DNA of 64,000 nucleotides, taken from NCBI GenBank assembly GCA_020465985.1, contig JAANYP010004843.1, positions 62,001 to 126,000 on the forward strand. The letters are read 5' to 3'. This stretch comes from Centrapalus pauciflorus (lineage: Eukaryota; Streptophyta; Magnoliopsida; Asterales; Asteraceae). The translations under genes were made by a program, and so were the position numbers. Positions 1-11,660 of the stretch are shown here, one piece after another (positions within the stretch are counted from its first letter, which is position 1; every line of letters begins with the position of its first letter). The notes beneath the pieces were generated by a model. That model searched no databases. It had not been told where the DNA came from and saw only the letters and a list, made by a program, of their open reading frames with translations.

Positions 1-13
1 CTTCGGTAGCTAC

Positions 14-652
14 TTAGTATGAGGAGTAACCGCATAGTCGTGAAAACTCGTGTTCGTATTCGTCAACTGTCTTCGTCCCCTGAGTCAGCTGCATCAGTTG
101 TACTTCCATCTTATCTTGTTGATCGATCGGGCAGTACTTCGCATTGAACATATCAAGAAACTGGTTCCACTTTAGAGTCTGAATTATTTCTTCACCATAG
201 ATACTCCTCTGAGTTTTCCACCAGGCACGGGCAGCTCCCACAAATAACGCGGATGCATAACTCACTTTCTTGGAGTCTAAACAATCAGAAATCCTGAAGA
301 TTTCTTCAATGTGACTAATCCAATCCATCGCCTGAATCGGATTAACTGTTCCTTCAAAATTCAAAGCACCGCTAGCTTTGAAATCTTTAAACTTGCAGCC
401 TTTTGGCTGAGCAATTTGGGTTTCGGGATTTGAATTATCAGAATCAGATTCATTAGTCTGGACTTGCTTTTCTTTTCTTTTATTCTTTTTATCTTCACGT
501 CTTTTAGCTTCGGCCTCATCTCTGGCCTGAAACTGTTCTTGCATTATTTTGTTCTGTTGTTCTGAGTGTTGGGCTAGAAGTTGTTGCATCATTTCAAACA
601 TTTGTTGTGGGTTCATGTTGCTGGGAATATCACCTGATCCTGATCCTGACAT
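14..652 (-). pseudogene. gag: Chromo-1 gag, N-terminal part ending at a premature stop
   Basis: Capsid precursor of a gypsy element. The start at 652 opens with MSGSGSGDIP, matching the gag of Chromo-2. A Q-rich N-terminus (about residues 15-45) is followed by a charged K/R/E stretch (50-65), then a Retro_gag-type domain with ARAWWKTQ (about residue 142) and a C-terminal VDEYEHEFSRLCGY. The frame ends at 14-16 (TAA after GYSSY). Chromo-2 has Gln followed by VATEERK at this point, so this is a nonsense change rather than the real end. The zinc knuckles would lie further left, outside the window. Confidence 0.85.
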
Positions 653-837
653 CTTCTACTGAAAATTAAAAACATTTAACTTATCAGTTTATAGACTTAG
701 ATCTATGTACCCTTTTTCCCATCCTAATAGTCTGTACATCCTATCTCAGTTCAAACCATCTAAATGATTGATACATATGTATTGCTTCAGTTTGAGATCA
801 AGTATACTCACGTAATACTTGATTCACTCAAACTAGT

Positions 838-849
838 GCTCTGATACCA
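838..849 (-). other. Chromo-1 primer binding site (tRNA-iMet type)
   Basis: The minus strand reads TGGTATCAGAGC, the usual complement of the initiator tRNA-Met 3' end in plant LTR elements. It is separated from the LTR end (853) by only three bases (850-852), the normal spacing. This matters for comparison with Chromo-2. Confidence 0.9.
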
Positions 850-2197
850 TCCTGTGAAGACCACCCCTTACGGGGCAGTTCTCACTAGTCTAGGTCCCAC
901 AAATTGCAATACGATACCAACCATACTAAGATAGGGTAATTAATTGCGGAATTAATAATTACATGTACATTACAGATTAGGATTTAAGTTACATATTTCA
1001 AAATAAAGTTATAAAAGGGTAACATCTAATCTAGTCATAACATCATACATCACATCAAGTCTACCCAGAACCACCACATTTGCTGTCTTCCAATCAGTAC
1101 CAGAAAGGTTTTGTTGTGTAGTGGTCTATGATACTCCTGTCTTGATCTTTATTAGACCTAAGAGCTAGGTCCAGCAGGTGATTTTCCTTTGGCTTTTCCT
1201 GTAAAATATTAATTCAACATCTGTAAGCAAAGCTTAGTGAGTTTATAGATTTTCAATATCAACATGCGTGTCAAGCAGATTATCAGTCTTAGCGTGATAT
1301 GTCTTGGGTGCCGCTACAACCCTCATGATTGAGATATAGAATCATAGAATTGGATGATGTTCAGGCCACACTCACGCTTAAATCGTGGGGATCAGCCACA
1401 TACTGGGCTAGCTACCAGTAAGTCAATATGGCGGAACATCGGAGGTCATTACCAAGTCCATAAGAACTGCTGAAATAGCCAGGTCTAGAACAATAGACCA
1501 TCAAGGCTAATCAAGCTGAATAAATCTATCAAGTGTCTGATCAAATAATGAAAGCTTAAGTCATCGAAGTCATGATAGCAATAAGTCATAAAGCAATGTC
1601 TGAAGAAGTCTTAAATGCAATATGATATGATAATCAAATAGTAATCATGATTCACTGGGCAACACCCAACCATGGTGTGCACAGGTCTCAATCTAGCTGA
1701 TAAATGAATGTCAATAAATCTAACATCAACAATATATCTCAAACGGAATTTATGCATGTTCAATCTGAATATCTATAACTCACTGATCTGGTCTTTGTCA
1801 AACAGATATAAAAATCTGCCACCTGAGTTATCTCAGGATTTTATCTTTGTCATTCTGTTCTCTGTCAAATCAAGTCTTTGACTTGCTTTTAAGTCTATAA
1901 ATCTTTGTAAGTATGTTCAGAATTTCACTGAACCTGTCCAGAAATATCATGTCAAATTATGTTAATATCATATCATTATCATCATCTTTTTAGTCTTTAA
2001 AATCTCTAATTTCATCTGATTCTTGATAACTCATAAACTTTTAAGTCCATTTTCACGGACATGTGTGACTTTTGTCATATTTATATCATAGTATCTCCTT
2101 TTAAAATTTTAACTAAAGATTTATTGATTTTAATCTTTATAAATCATAATTTTGTTTTGACATTTATTTTTATAAAAATGATCACTATTTATGTATA

Positions 2198-2262
<65 letters not shown>

Positions 2263-2286
2263 AGACACACACATAAATATTTGGTA

Positions 2287-2330
<44 letters not shown>

Positions 2331-2352
2331 ATATACATGCACTCACATCTCT

Positions 2353-2385
<33 letters not shown>
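2198..2385. repeat. (TA)n microsatellite tracts in Chromo-1 LTR
   Basis: Three long AT-alternating runs, about 2198-2255, 2289-2322 and 2359-2384, are separated by short CA/AC-containing spacers. They translate as spurious IYIYIY frames. Confidence 0.95.
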
Positions 2386-2449
2386 GAATGAGTGTGTGTG
2401 CTGTTGTTGTTTCTATCACCCATCAAATGCATGGTTTTGTATATATTAA

Positions 2450-2930
2450 TGTGAGTCTCGGTTTATATATGCATGGAAAGGTTTCGATGGTTTCATAAGA
2501 TATTACAGAAACCATAAAGGTTTCGGTATTATTCTTGGTCTCGGTAGATTGTTTTAGTATCTATAAAAGTTTCGGTATATTTATGTGGGTTTCGGTATAT
2601 TACCGAAACTTTAGAGGTTTCGGTATATGTTTCAGTATTCCAAAATTTTCAGTAAATATCAAAGGTCTCGGTATACAAAAATGGTCTCGGTAGCTTTCAT
2701 AGTTTCGGTATATATATACCGAAACCTTTTTAGGTTTCGGTATCTTTCAACTTCATCATCTGGGTTTCGGTTTATGTATTGTTTCGGTAACTTCATAAAT
2801 GGTCTCGGTACTACATGGGGTGTGGTTTCGGTATTGGTTTCTATCATATGTATAGTCTCAGCATCTTTAATTTCACTATGCAACATCAACACATACATAT
2901 ATGTTTCATAAATGGGTCTCGGTAGCCATG
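2450..2930. repeat. Dispersed TTTCGGTA-type short repeats in Chromo-1 LTR
   Basis: The words GGTTTCGGTAT, GGTCTCGGTA and the inverse TACCGAAAC recur roughly every 20-40 bases. One near-palindrome lies at about 2704-2727 (TTTCGGTA ... TACCGAAA). Chromo-2 lacks this word but has a different CG-centred array at the corresponding place. Confidence 0.85.
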
Positions 2931-3578
2931 CAAAACACACACAAACACACACCTTTCTATTTTTCTTTCGATTTCAATAGCAAAATCATGATTAAAATGG
3001 TGTTCGATGCTTATTATGATGAACACAACACACACACAACTGTATCTAAAAGCATGACCAAAGAAACAAAACTTACGGTTTCTATTTGAAACCGAAAATC
3101 CATATAATCAACGAAATTACCTTGAATAAAGTCTGGATCCTTGTAATTCGTCACTTAACGAGCAATTCCCAACTTGAATCACCGAATTCTGTTGAGAAAT
3201 GAGCGAGAAATCGAAGCCGACAAAAATGGCCGTGTGTTTCGTTGAGTTGCAGAAGATGTTTGAAGAAGATGAAATTTTGAAGAAGTGCAAGTAATATCAC
3301 ACGTACCAAATATATATATTCAAGTTTGGCCGTTTGGCGATTTGCACCCCCGATACTTATCTTTAAGTTAATTACATAAATGGTTCAATTTCAAATCTTT
3401 TATTTGTGTGCCACAATTATAATTCGTATCAAATATGTTGCTATAATTTATAATATTTAATTTAAGTAGATAATTTCATTACTTAATTAAATTAAAATAC
3501 AAATAATGTAATTAAAATTACATTATTAAGTCAACTCGATAAATAAAAATTCAGTTACAAACTAGGTCGTTACAACAC

Positions 3579-6482
3579 TTGCACCTAAGAAAAATGAACT
3601 ACATCACTAAGAATAGACTGGTGCAAGGTGTTCCAATGAAGAGTTTTCAGTTTGAAGACAAGTGTGTACCGTGCAAGAAAGGCAAACAACACAAGAAGTC
3701 ACACAAGTCCAAGACTCAGAACTCTATATCTGCCACTTTCGATTTGTTGCACATGGACCTGTTCGGACCAATCAACAAAAGGAGTATAGGTGGTAGTTGG
3801 TATTGTTTAGTTATCACTGCTGATTACTCACGATTTTCATGGGTTTTATTTTTAGGTACGAAGGACGAGACAGCTGCCAAGCTAATCGGGTTCTTAGACC
3901 AAGTCGAAAACTCCTATGGGACGCGGGGAAAATGGATCAGGAGTGATAACGGAACGGAATTCAAAAACACTGTAATTGGTGTATATTGCCTATCAAAAGG
4001 CATAGTGCATCAATTTAGTGCACCTTATGAGCCACAGCAAAATGGGGTGGCAGAACGGAAAAACAGGACTTTGATTGAGGCAGCAAGGACCATGCTCTCG
4101 GATTCAAAGCTTCCTACTAAGTTTTGGGGAGAGGCAGTGAATAGTGCGTGTCATGTTTTAAATCGGTTCCATACTGTCAAATCACTGAACAAAACCTGTT
4201 ATGAAGTTTTGAATAAAAGGCTACCAAATTTAACTGGCTTCGAACCATTTGGGGTACCATGTACGTTAATGAAAACAAAACATCAACCTAAGTTTGGTGA
4301 AAAGGCTGACGAAGGTTATTTCATAGGTTATGTGCCGAACTCACCAAATAAAATGGTTTTTAACAAATCAAATGGTTCGGTAGAGATTGTGTATAACATT
4401 GATGTAACAAGTTATATTCATGAACCCCAAACTGGTCCGGAATGGATTTTTGATTATGACAAACTGTTTGAATCATTTAACAATCCTTTGGACAGAAATG
4501 CAGGTACAATCAAACCGGACTTAACATCATTAAATCTGAATGATGATGGTCAAAGTTTTCCGAGGACGACCTTTCCATCAACATCTGAGCCTACAACAAC
4601 AGAAGATAGATCTCCAGCAGAGAATGATTCTGAGTTGCCTACAAACGAAAATCAGGCTACAAATTATAACTCCGAGGATAGTGTTCATGAGGAAGAAAAT
4701 GTACCATCTGAAGACGTTCCCCCGTTAGGTGAAATAGGATCAAACTTAGGAGATAATCTTAGGGTTGATGAGATAGAAACATCGAGGATTAATAAGGATC
4801 ATCTAGTTGAGAGTATCATAGGAAATCCTAATGTTGGTGTGAGGACTAGGAGTAGTTTGAATAACTACACAGTGTTGTTGTCGATGATCAATGACTTCGA
4901 GGCTTTTCACACTTGCCTATACTCATGTTTCATCTCGCAAGTAGAGCCGAAGAATGTGCAAATAGAACTAAAAGACAATTCTTGTGTTGAAGCGATGCAA
5001 GAAGAACTGTCACTATTCAGAAAACATGAAGTGTGGGAGTTAATTCTGTTACCTCGTGGAGAAGTTGCAATAGGAACCAAGTGGGTTCTAAAGTGCAAGA
5101 GAGATGATCGAGGAATCGTTACTCGCAACAAGGCAAGACTTGTCGTAAAGGGTTTCAACCAAGAGGAAGGAATCGATTACAATGAAGTATTTGCGCCAGT
5201 AGCAAGGCTTGACACAGTCCATTAGTTTCTAGCTTTTGCTTCCTTCAAAGGATTTAAAGTCTATCAGTTAGAATTTAAGAATGATTTTCTCTATGGCAAA
5301 GTGAAGGAACTGGTGTACGTGGAACAACCGCCCGAGTTTATAGATCCAAAGTATCCAGACAGAGTGTATCGTCTTGATAAGGCTTTGTATGGACTACATC
5401 AAGCACCAAGGGCGTGGTATGAGACACTATCTACTCTTCTTTTAGACAACGAGTTTCAAAGAGGGAGAATTGATAGTACACTGTTTGTGAAGAGGAAGGG
5501 TGAACATTTTATCTTGGTATAAGTGTACGTCGATGATATCATTTTTGGGTCATCAGACGAGCAGATGTGCAAAGACTTTGAGAAGGTGATGAAGTCTAAG
5601 TTTGAGATGAGTGCTATGGGTGAGTTAAACTTCTTTCTGGGTTTGCAAGTTGAGCAGAAGAAGGAGAGTATGTTTATCCATCAGACGAAATATGTCTATG
5701 ACATTCTAGAGCGCTTCGGGATGCAGGGAACCAAGCTGACTTCTCACTTTAGCACACCAATTCAAGTGAATCACAATCTCGGACCGGGTACAGAAGGTGA
5801 TACTGATGTGGATTCGACGTTATATCGGGCCATGATCGGGTCACTCATGCATTTGACTGCTTCTAGACCTGACATAATGTTTGTTGTGTGTATTTGTGCT
5901 AGGTTTCAAGCTAATCCAAAAGAGATGCATATGAAAGCTGTGAAGCGGATTCTGAGATACCTCAAGTCGTAACCGAAGCTGGGACTTTGGTATCACGCGG
6001 ATGGTGATCTGGAATTGGAAGCTTACACATATTCATATTATGGAGGGTGTAGCTTGAATCGGAAGTCAACAACTGGAGGTTGTCAGTTCCATGGTGGGAG
6101 GCTCGTTTCCTGGCAATGCAAGAAACAGACTTCGGTAGTCGTGTCAACATGCGAGGCCGAATATGTTGCTACTGGTAGTTGCTGTTCACAGGTTTTGTGG
6201 ATAATACAATAATTGTGGGATTACGGTTTGACTTATATTCATACTCCTATTAGGATATATAACCAGTCAACTATTGCTATAACCAATAATCCAGTTAAAC
6301 ACAGTAAAACGAAGCACATAGACATAAGACACCATTTTATACGTGATTGTGCTGAAAAGAATTTAATAAAGCTGGTAAAAGTGGCAATGGAAGACAATCA
6401 TACTGATTTATTTACTAAAGCTTTTGATAATTCACGTTTTGAGTTGTTAGTTCAACTAAATGGCATGCGTAATCCAGAGTAA
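3579..6482 (+). pseudogene. pol: Copia-1 pol (integrase, reverse transcriptase, RNase H), 5' truncated and with stops
   Basis: The sequence begins inside the GAG-pre-integrase domain (HLRKMNYITK), cut by Chromo-1. The integrase core follows: HMDLFGP, RSDNGTEF and QNGVAERKNR carry the D, D and E positions. A variable linker (about 4500-4850) leads to the RVT_2 reverse transcriptase (KARLVVKGFNQEEG; VYVDDIIFGSS at about 5523), then RNase H ending FTKAFDNSRFEL and RNPE at 6482. The frame is broken by stops near 5223, 5520 (CAA to TAA one codon before VYVDD), 5970 and 6210, so no active polymerase is made. Copia-3 and Copia-4 carry the same gene. Confidence 0.93.
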
Positions 6483-8593
6483 CTAGATCTTAGTAGAATT
6501 TATTTCTTTTTATAGCAGTAAGTGTTTCTTTCTTTTTATAGTAAGTTTAGTAGCTAAGTAGAATCTCTTTCTTTTTATAGTAAGTTTAGTAGGTTATTTT
6601 ATTAGCCTATTCTTATTTATAAAAAACAAAAGAAAAAAAAAGAGAGAAAACCATAAAAAGCTAAAAAAAAAAAAAGAAGAGAATATTAGAAAATGAGTTA
6701 AGTCTTAGATACATAGGTTCAAAGTGACGAAAATTAGCACAGTCGATACAATCTCAAAGTGTTAAGCTTTCACACATAATGCACCTAAAACTCTAAGTGA
6801 TATACATTTTCTAGATTGATGTGTTGGTAGACATAATGCACAAAGGGAATCTCAAAGCTAATAAAATATTCAAAAAAAGTCATATGTGTAACTAACTTAG
6901 ATGTATGACCAAAGGATCTTAATTTTTATGTTAGAGACATACAGACATTGTATCTAAATAAGGTATGCAAATTTTCTGGGGGATTTATAGCCACATCAGT
7001 TACATCTTAACGAAAAGAAAAGGATAGAAAAATCATGATAGTGAATTGAGAGTCAAAACAAGTAACTTTGTTGTACGTAAGTACAGAGCTGTTGCCTCTG
7101 GTTTGACTCGAGTTAGCAAGATAAGTCGCTTTGTTGTACGTCAGTACATACCTGTCACCGCTGTCTTGCTAGCTTTAAAGAAACTTTAGGACAAACTAAG
7201 ACACTCTGTTGTATGTAAATACAAAACTGTGTCCGACGTTTGCCTTTTAAAAAAAATTTGCAATACCAAAAAGTTATAATCATTGTGTGTATGCCTTGAT
7301 CATAAAAGTATGTCTAAGTATGGGACACGTAAGGTAGTTTCTTGATAAATAAAAATGCCAAGGGATATTCCAAAGTGTAACATGTTTAAAGGGACTATAA
7401 TACCAACAATTGTCTAGAAATGTGTTTCACGACAAACAATCAAGGAATAAAAAATTCCTAAGTGTGAGAGTGTAATACTGAAAGTGCGTATTTGACACTG
7501 CTATCTGACTGAACCTTTCTCTGACTTTCTTGCCAAAAATATTCTGTTAGTATAGGTTGTACAGTTTAAAAAATATTTTTGAGTAGTTCAAGTTTAAATT
7601 TTATTCAATATTTTATTTTATTTTATTTTATTTTATATTTTCTTATTTTATTTTATTTTAGTTTATTTTAGTTTATTTTATTTTTAAAGTAGGAAAAAGG
7701 TCAAAGTTACTAAGGATGCATCTTTAGTTGAATAAACAAACATTGCATGAAAATCTATTGCTTAGTGTGAATAATTTTTCAAAGTTTGTTCCGTTACACG
7801 AAAAAGTTGAAAAAGTTGAATTTTGTACAAGGGTTTTCAAAATTTTCAATTATATTCGAATTTTAAGACAAATTCGAATTACATTCGAATCTGTCAGAAA
7901 AATCAAATTAAACTGCAAGTTCGAAGGTGGTTAGTATATAAAGGTCAACAGTGAACATGCATCATCACCTACCTTCGATTCTAGTCTTTCGAACTTGCCC
8001 ACTGCGATTACGAACTTGTCTTCGAGTTTTTCGTTTTCGAATCTTCTACTATGTCTCGAAGTTTTGCTATTGTGTGTTCGAATCTACCAACAAATCTAGG
8101 TATAAACATTAGTCTTATATAAAGCTAAGGTAGTGTAGGACTCATTTTTAGCAAAAAAATCTATCAATTTTGAAGTTTTTGAGGTTTAAACTTGATGATT
8201 CAAAATCACAAGTTTCAACCGGTGAAACTTCAAATAAATAGCATATATCTTCAATTAGAACCAAATAGGACTAGTTAATGCTATTTTCTAAGTCAAATGA
8301 GGTTAAAATCATGGATTTGTATTCGAATGTGACCGACTTCGAACATGTTCATCATGTTCGAACTTGTCAGAAAATTCGAATTTGTCAACAAATTCGAATT
8401 TAGTCAAATTCGAATATATATCCTTTGAATATGTTAGTATATTCGAATGTTTTTATAAAATAATTCAAAACTTGTAGAAATTCGAAAGTGTTGGATTTTA
8501 GACTTATGTAAGTTCAAAATAAAACAAATTCGAAATTAAACAAGTTTCATTTTTTTCTTTTTCTTAATCTGGTTATTGTTTTTATGTGCGGCT
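6483..8593 (+). other. Copia-1 spacer between pol and env-like gene (non-coding)
   Basis: About 2.1 kb with no convincing gene. It holds an A-rich tract (6620-6690), the three-hairpin array (7052-7233), a TTTTA-type pentanucleotide tract (about 7612-7685) and many TTCGAA/TTCGAACTTG words (7850-8540). The same order recurs in Copia-3 (33900-34975) and inverted in Copia-4 (44000-46150). Confidence 0.8.
7052..7233 (+). other. Three-hairpin array, Copia-1 copy
   Basis: Three consecutive stem-loops. Hairpin 1 (7052-7107) has outer arms GTCAAAAC and GTTTGAC. Hairpin 2 (7112-7173) has TTAGCAAGA and TCTTGCTA. Hairpin 3 (7200-7233) has GACAC and GTGTC. Each contains an inner 5-bp stem with a four-base loop: TGTAC-GTAA-GTACA (7072-7085), TGTAC-GTCA-GTACA (7135-7148) and TGTAT-GTAA-ATACA (7210-7223). 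The same array is present in Copia-3 and Copia-4. The function is unknown. Confidence 0.75.
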
Positions 8594-11592
8594 AAGGGTG
8601 AAAGAGCGTTCTTCCAAAAGCATAATATGGTAATGTCTCCAGATAGGGAGCTTCCTGAAGCTCAGTCGTTTAGACAGATCGTGGAGTTTTTGGTACATTC
8701 CGGGGTGTCTTATGCCCTATCTCATAATGTGCAAATAGTCTTACCATATGTAAGACAGTTTTAGGAGCACTTACAAGTTGATTGCACTGTAACCACGACC
8801 GTTTTGCGAAGCAGAGTCGGTGGGCAGCCAATAGTTTTTTCTGCTAACATGTTGCGTCAAGTTCTGCAGCTCGGAACTGAAGATCAAGAGGCAGGGGCCA
8901 TTGATTTCCCTGTAAATATAAGGCAAGCGACCTTCTTGAGAATGGGATATGCACTAGATATAACCAAAGCTTCGTACATGAAAAGTGGATTTACAGGGCA
9001 GTGGAGATATTTGGCGCATGTTATTATGGTGTGCTTTGCACCTAAAAAGGCTGGATTCGATTACATTGTCTCCAAGATGCAATTGGGCATGATTGCTTTG
9101 GTATATAATAAGCGCTTTAGCTATTCAGAAATGTTCTTTGCTGAGTTCGTGCATCAGATCACGACTCCAGCACGTGAAAGGTTTTTGATGTATCCGCACT
9201 TCGCGATGATGCTAATCCGACATTTTTTTTGTCGAATCTGCCACAGCTACCCGATCTTCAGAGTGTGGCGATTATAGATAAACGAATTTTTGCTGACTGC
9301 CAGTCGCACAATGCCCGCAGGGCTGAGCAGGTCAGGCCCCTTGATGCACCTCTCTTCGGGGCAGTGATTAATCCAGATTTTGTAGCCCCAGAAGGGGATA
9401 AGTGGGCTGGATAAGGGCCTCAGCCGCAGCCAATGCAGCAGCAGCAGCAACAGCCACAACCTCAACCGCAACCAAGAAGGAGGCAAAGAGCTACAGCAAG
9501 TCAAACTCAGGCATCCAGGCCATCATCAAGCAGAGTTCAAGAGTCAACGGCAGCAGGTCCATCTTCGAACGCTGCAGGCACTTCAACAGTAGCCCCAGAA
9601 ATCGATCCTAGAGTAGAGACTGTAGAGGAAATATGCGCTCATGGTACTCAGACACAACAAGATATTGCCGCAGAGCTAATTGATAATATCTTGGAGCCTC
9701 CAGCTAATTTCAATGAAATTTTAAGAGACATAGATGAATATCAGCCACAAGAGAGTGACGAAATGGACTTTGAGGTCCTAGGAGAAGAAGCAGGAGCATA
9801 GCCTGAGGTAGAGGGTCATGCAATGACTACCTCAGAGTCGAAGTCTGCTTCTGAAGAAGTTGAAGAAGTAGAAGTAGAGGAAGTAGAGGTAGAGCGTGTT
9901 GATCCATCTGTCCGCATTGGCAGATATGGTTCAAGAATTGTGGTCAATACGAGAGAAGAAGCTACAAGAGCTGCTAGAGCCTCAGATGATGATTTTGATT
10001 TTGAAGCAGAAGATCCAACTCCACTCGTTCCAAGGCATAGGGCGAAGAGGCATCGTTCAATGCAGGGAGCTTCATCCACTTCCGCTCCAGAGCCTAAAAT
10101 TTCAGCTGTTCAACCATCCATCACGCCATCACCAACTACATCCATTCCATCTACATCATACACATTCACTGAGAATCAGTGATTTAGAGAGCAGAGGAGC
10201 AAAGTGGATTTCCAAACAGTCCAAATCTTCCAGCTTACCACAGCAGTCAAAGAACTTCAAGCTCATAACGCCAGACTTGATCAGGAGAACGTTGAACTGA
10301 AAACAACTGTTACTGATCAAGCTTCTAAGATTAAAACAATAAAGTCCCTCCTGGAGCAGTTAATGAAAAATCTTCAAGCTCAGGGGGAGACTAGCTGCAA
10401 AGAAGCCGAAGTGACAAGAAGAGATGATGATGACGACAATGATCCCGAGACTGGAAAAGAAAGTGAGCTAGCAGATTTTCCAACTACTCAGCGTGCAGCA
10501 ATTCAGGGGGAGCCAGGTCAGTCTGCAGTAGAAGAAAAGGTTGAAGGTGAAACTTCAAAGACCATCGAGAGTGAAATGATTGAGGCTCTGATGGATATTG
10601 ATGAAGAAGAAATAGTGTTTGATTTTGAAGATGATGTTGAAGAATTGGAGGAAGGAGAGTTTGTACCTGAAGACATAGTTGATTGGAAATCTGATGAGGA
10701 GGTCGTGGAAGATGAAGATGACAACGTTGATGAAGTAATCATTCATTCACAACCCATCACAGAACGATATGTACATAACGATCAAAATGTAATTGATATA
10801 GATGAGATTAAGTTGGCCTCTGTAGAAGATTCAGAACTGGAGGAAGCTGATAAAGAACCAACCAGAGCTGAATTGTTAAATCTATGGTTCCATAAGGAAG
10901 AAAAGAAGGCAGAGCCGAAGGTGAAAAGGAGGATGAGAGTTCCAGGTTCTGAAAACCTATCAGGTGGAATTATTAGTTGGTTCTTTGACAGGGATCTGCA
11001 ACTATCTATATTAATGAGAAGAGACGGACTTCAATACCTGAGGCAAACTCTCAAAGTGTTTAACACACTGCCAAAGGTTGAAGTGAAGGAGTTAGCTTGG
11101 AAAGATTTGATCAACATTGGTGAAGACCCTTATGCTGAAGTGATCGCAAAGATAATCAGAAAAGAGGGAAGATTGGGAAAATTTGAGAGACTCAAGCCGA
11201 TGTCAGGCAAAAGAGTTGAGGATGATTCAAGAATAGATCCTCACACGGGAAGACCATGGGCTAAAATGGTGTACAAACGTGTCAGATGCTTGAAGAAGGT
11301 ACCATTGAAGTCTATACCACAGGACGTTCTTAGAAATATGAAATGGTGGTATATAGACAATGATACAGCTGAAGCAGTCATGGAGGATATAGAAGACAAA
11401 GTGATTTTGAGAGTATACGATCCGCTGCACCTAATCAACCTATCTAAGGATGACCTGCAAAAGCTACACGATCAGCATATCTTCTTTCATGAAGGATGGA
11501 GATCTGAGGCTAGGAAATTCCAAAAGATAGTTAGAGTATGTATTGATATAGGATTGTATGCAGGTAGTAGCATATATAGTTCTAGTACTTAG
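8594..11592 (+). pseudogene. Copia-1 env-like gene (third ORF after pol), function unknown
   Basis: About 1000 codons. The layout is an N-terminal globular region (KHNMVMSPDRELPEAQ; then VGGQPIVFSANMLRQVLQLG; then FVHQITTPARERF), a Q/P-rich stretch (about 9433-9480), an acidic E/V-rich region (9850-9900), a coiled-coil segment (about 10210-10390, AHNARLDQENVELKT), a second acidic stretch, and a C-terminal globular domain (WFFDRDLQL, IDPHTGRPW, CLKKVPLKS, YDPLHLINLSKDDL, GLYAGSS). No signal peptide or membrane span is visible, so 'env-like' describes position only. Damage: start AAG instead of ATG at 8594, TAG near 8761 (Trp in relatives), a frameshift at a poly-T run near 9222, and stops near 9412, 9799 and 10180. 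The last 462 codons (10204-11592) are open. Confidence 0.8.
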
Positions 11593-11613
11593 GCAAAATA
11601 TTAATAGTTAGAA

Positions 11614-11660
11614 GCTATTGTCAAGGGGGAGTCTGTTAGTGCACCCTGGGTGACGATAGC
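11614..11660 (+). other. Copia-1 polypurine tract inside a hairpin spanning the 3' LTR start
   Basis: The plus-strand primer tract AAGGGGGAG lies just before the LTR start TGTTAGTGC (11634). It is bracketed by GCTATTGTCA (11614-11623) and TGACGATAGC (11651-11660), complementary over 10 positions with one G:U pair. Copia-2 and Copia-4 have the perfect 10/10 version. Confidence 0.8.

Larger units (their letters stand above)
1..3574 (-). mobile_element. Chromo-1: Ty3/gypsy retrotransposon (chromovirus-like), 5' LTR and partial gag, cut by window start
   Basis: On the minus strand the order is LTR (3574 to 853), primer binding site (849-838), leader, gag (from 652). Pol and the 3' LTR lie left of the window. 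The gag is closely related to that of Chromo-2, whose pol ends in a GPF motif and a chromodomain-like tail, so I infer a Tekay/Del-like chromovirus. The LTR ends right at 3574 and the neighbouring DNA is the interior of a copia pol gene, so this element inserted into Copia-1. The target duplication cannot be checked because only one flank (ACACT at 3575) is present. Confidence 0.85.
853..3574 (-). repeat. Chromo-1 5' LTR (about 2.7 kb)
   Basis: On the minus strand it starts TGTAACGACC at 3574 and ends CTTCACA at 853, giving TG...CA termini. Both ends match the Chromo-2 LTRs (TGTAACAACC and CTTCACA), and the last ~120 bases before the PBS are clearly homologous. The middle differs: this copy has a long TA microsatellite and an array of TTTCGGTA-type repeats where Chromo-2 has an ATCCGGA-type array. 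No gene lies inside; the open frames there are by-products of the repeats. Confidence 0.88.

Noticed and set aside
2130..2342. Minus-strand open frame rich in IYIYIY
   Set aside because: Translation of the TA microsatellite in the Chromo-1 LTR; no coding features.
2627..3089. Overlapping short open frames on both strands
   Set aside because: By-products of the TTTCGGTA array inside an LTR; no start context or homology.
7052..7233. tRNA or snoRNA gene for the hairpin array
   Set aside because: No A/B boxes, cloverleaf or C/D or H/ACA boxes; the array lies inside the element and follows its orientation.
7850..8540. TTCGAA words as heat-shock elements, as in ONSEN-type copia LTRs
   Set aside because: Heat-shock elements need GAA and TTC spaced by two bases (GAAnnTTC); here TTC and GAA are adjacent and the words lie mostly outside the LTR.
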